This document shows positions 6,547 through 8,040 of a stretch of DNA of 8,040 nucleotides, one piece after another. The position numbers and the translations under genes are program-made. How positions within the stretch are numbered: position 1 is the first letter of the stretch; each line of letters begins with the position of its first letter. Under the pieces are notes generated by a model. That model was not told the origin of the DNA and did no database searches. It was given only the letters and a program-made list of their open reading frames with translations. Source of the stretch: Flavobacteriaceae bacterium (GTDB lineage Bacteria; Bacteroidota; Bacteroidia; Flavobacteriales; Flavobacteriaceae); contig CANKLK010000101.1 in NCBI GenBank assembly GCA_947482805.1, positions 1 through 8,040 on the forward strand, read 5' to 3'.

Positions 6547-6981
6547 ATGAAAAAGTATCTACTTTTAACTGTACTTTTAATAAATGCATCAGTTTTCGGG
6601 CAAAAGGGGCCAAAAATTGAGTTTAAAGACAAAGACAATACTATCGATTACGGAACGGTCTATAAGGAAGATGACAGTGGTGTTCGTACTTTTGAGTTTA
6701 CAAATACTGGTGATGAACCTTTAATTATTACCAATGTTCAATCGACTTGTGGTTGTACGGTACCATCGAAACCTACTGAGCCTATTTTGCCGGGAAAAAC
6801 CGGGAAAATTGATGTGAAATACAATATGAATGTCGGACCAATCAGAAAAACAATTACAGTAGAAAGTAATGCCGTAAATGTTGAGGAAGGCCGAGTAGCA
6901 ATAAAAATAAAAGGTGAAGTTATTCAGAAACCATTGGAGAATCTCTTAGAAAAAAAGAAAAAAAGTCCGATGATGCAATAA
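6547..6981 (+). CDS. Secreted DUF1573-domain protein
   Basis: The 144-residue product begins with a Sec signal peptide, MKKYLLLTVLLINASVFG, probably cut before Q19, so it should act in the periplasm or beyond. The rest is one DUF1573 immunoglobulin-like beta domain, very common and of unknown function in Bacteroidota: FEFTNTGDEPLIITNVQ (49-65), the characteristic STCGCTVP with two cysteines (C68, C70), the LPGKTGKIDVKYN strand (81-93) and KTITVESNA (101-109). The fold resembles ASPM-SPD-2-Hydin-type domains. A Lys-rich tail (LLEKKKKSPMMQ) follows the domain. There is no lipobox, so the mature protein should be soluble. It is a single-gene unit with its own promoter and terminator, divergent from valS and convergent with the protease gene. 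No specific role can be derived from this context. Confidence 0.9.
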   Translation: MKKYLLLTVLLINASVFGQKGPKIEFKDKDNTIDYGTVYKEDDSGVRTFEFTNTGDEPLIITNVQSTCGCTVPSKPTEPILPGKTGKIDVKYNMNVGPIRKTITVESNAVNVEEGRVAIKIKGEVIQKPLENLLEKKKKSPMMQ

Positions 6982-6987
6982 AATAAT

Positions 6988-7021
6988 ATCCTCTCTTTCC
7001 AATAAAGAGGGGATTTTTTTT
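6988..7021 (+). terminator. Intrinsic terminator of the DUF1573 gene
   Basis: The 11-bp stem ATCCTCTCTTT (6988-6998) pairs with AAAGAGGGGAT (7004-7014) with a single G-U pair and a CCAAT loop, followed by T8 (7014-7021). Read leftward, the stem is followed by ATTATTTTATT, so it may also stop transcription of the protease gene, less strongly. The T-run overlaps the protease stop codon (7022-7020). Confidence 0.88.
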
Positions 7022-8040
7022 AAATAATCTTCTTTAATTCAAATTTGAATTTATAGGTTTTATTATCTCTTTCCACATCTATTTCTATTAACTTTCCTTC
7101 TTCTGACTTGAGTAATTCATTTATCATTTGAATAGTATAATTGTGGGCTGACTGATGTCTTATATTTATGATTCTATCACCTACTTTTAGTCCAACTTTT
7201 TCAGCATCAGAACCTACTCTAACACTTGCAATTTTAAAAATTGGTTTTAGTTCAAAATGTATTTTTAGATTGTTCTGTATTTGCTCTTCAGTTGAATTTG
7301 TGTATATTTTAATGCCTTGATTTTGTCTGACTTCAATAGTTTCTTTTACCCATTCCAAACCAGCATGCTGTACTTCAATCCCGCTCATATTAAAATGAAA
7401 TGGAGAATTTATTTGGCTATTTGGTTTTGTGTAGATTGCACTATTTAAATAATCAAAAACAATTGTAAATCTTGAAATAATTTCGCTTCCCACCGATCCA
7501 ATTCTGTTTGGGACAAAATTCACGCTTTTTACTGATGTCGAATCCGGAAAAGTTACCAAAGGAAAATCGAATGTTTTTTTACCAAACTCAAAGTTACTTA
7601 TCCTAGCTCTTTTACCATATACATTTCCGCTAAATCCTCTGCCTAGATAGTCTTGTACATTTTTTTCGGGCAATTTGATTTGATTAACTTTGTTTAAAAA
7701 GATCCAAACAGCATCACTGTTACCAGTATCAACCAATAGTTTTGAAGGAATAGTAAGTCCCCCGGTTTTAATTTTTGAAATGCAATATGGTTTTTTTTCT
7801 TCAATCGTTATTGAATCTTTATTGAATTTCTTTCGAAGTTTACTTTTTATTTTATTGTGTTTTTGATCATAAACAATAATTCTTTTTCTGTCATAATCTA
7901 TTTCAACAATATGATTTTTAAAAAAATTATAGCCAATAATTCCGTTTACCGGAATTCCAACATGGGAAGAAAAATTAAACTCTTGGTCAAGAACAATATA
8001 AATTTCATGATTATAATCAACGAAATCATTTATTTCTACT
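7020..8040 (-). CDS. Retropepsin-like aspartyl protease with C-terminal PDZ domain (N-terminus outside window)
   Basis: The minus-strand frame is open from the window edge to the TAA at 7022-7020, giving 339 visible residues. The first lobe's end is visible as GIIGYNFFKNHIVEIDYD (33-50), the glycine-rich strand and following strands of a retropepsin-like fold. Its catalytic DTG must lie outside the window. The second lobe has LLVDTGNSD with catalytic Asp104 (DTG, 104-106) and a matching VGSEIISRFTIVFDY segment (183-197). A PDZ domain follows (about 265-337), with VGSDAEKVGLKVGDRIINI as its carboxylate-binding-region signature. The family is common in Bacteroidota, usually exported, and its substrates are mostly unknown. 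A TTG at 7736 could be taken for a start, but it lies inside the DTG motif and is not one, because the frame and homology-like sequence continue upstream. Convergent with the DUF1573 gene. Confidence 0.85.
   Translation of the reverse strand, partial: VEINDFVDYNHEIYIVLDQEFNFSSHVGIPVNGIIGYNFFKNHIVEIDYDRKRIIVYDQKHNKIKSKLRKKFNKDSITIEEKKPYCISKIKTGGLTIPSKLLVDTGNSDAVWIFLNKVNQIKLPEKNVQDYLGRGFSGNVYGKRARISNFEFGKKTFDFPLVTFPDSTSVKSVNFVPNRIGSVGSEIISRFTIVFDYLNSAIYTKPNSQINSPFHFNMSGIEVQHAGLEWVKETIEVRQNQGIKIYTNSTEEQIQNNLKIHFELKPIFKIASVRVGSDAEKVGLKVGDRIINIRHQSAHNYTIQMINELLKSEEGKLIEIDVERDNKTYKFKFELKKII

Noticed and set aside
1..8040. Search for an undescribed defence, mobile or toxin-antitoxin system
   Set aside because: Apart from the lipoprotein, every substantial open frame falls in a known housekeeping or envelope family. 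There are no transposases, integrases, nucleases, small paired genes, CRISPR-like spacers or attachment-site repeats.

Overview
The window looks like the chromosome of a Flavobacterium-type member of the Bacteroidota. The DNA is AT-rich, start codons are preceded by A-rich stretches instead of Shine-Dalgarno sites, and several genes have upstream -7 boxes of the Bacteroidota type (TAnnTTTG). The gene content also fits: a bacillithiol-type BshC, a DUF1573 protein and a retropepsin-like protease with a PDZ domain. Most of the window is ordinary housekeeping DNA. I see no phage, transposase, CRISPR array, tRNA or rRNA.

Layout. Positions 1-173 (minus) hold the N-terminal 57 residues of a cysteine desulfurase cut by the window edge. 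A 95-base divergent intergenic region with a -7 box on each strand separates it from a plus-strand pair: a lipoprotein of unknown function (269-1222) followed after 15 bases by bshC (1238-2830). A 248-base AT-rich spacer with inverted repeats and a promoter leads to ndk (3079-3498). ndk converges on valS (3551-6178, minus) across a strong bidirectional hairpin terminator. Upstream of valS is a 368-base gene-free stretch (6179-6546). It contains AT-rich degenerate direct repeats, a GC-richer palindromic element (about 6304-6411), and back-to-back promoters for valS (minus) and for a secreted DUF1573 protein (6547-6981, plus). The DUF1573 gene converges, over a second hairpin terminator, on a two-lobed aspartyl protease with a C-terminal PDZ domain (7020-8040, minus), which is cut by the right edge.

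How the genes relate. Cysteine desulfurase and BshC both consume cysteine, for Fe-S/sulfur transfer and for bacillithiol respectively, so the left end has a loose thiol/sulfur theme. This is suggestive only. NDK (nucleotide pools) and ValRS (translation) are core housekeeping enzymes. The lipoprotein, the DUF1573 protein and probably the protease are cell-envelope proteins.

Most worth a second look: the lipoprotein built from two copies of one cysteine-paired domain and apparently co-transcribed with bshC, and the structured GC-richer element that would lie inside an unusually long valS 5' leader if the predicted promoter is right.
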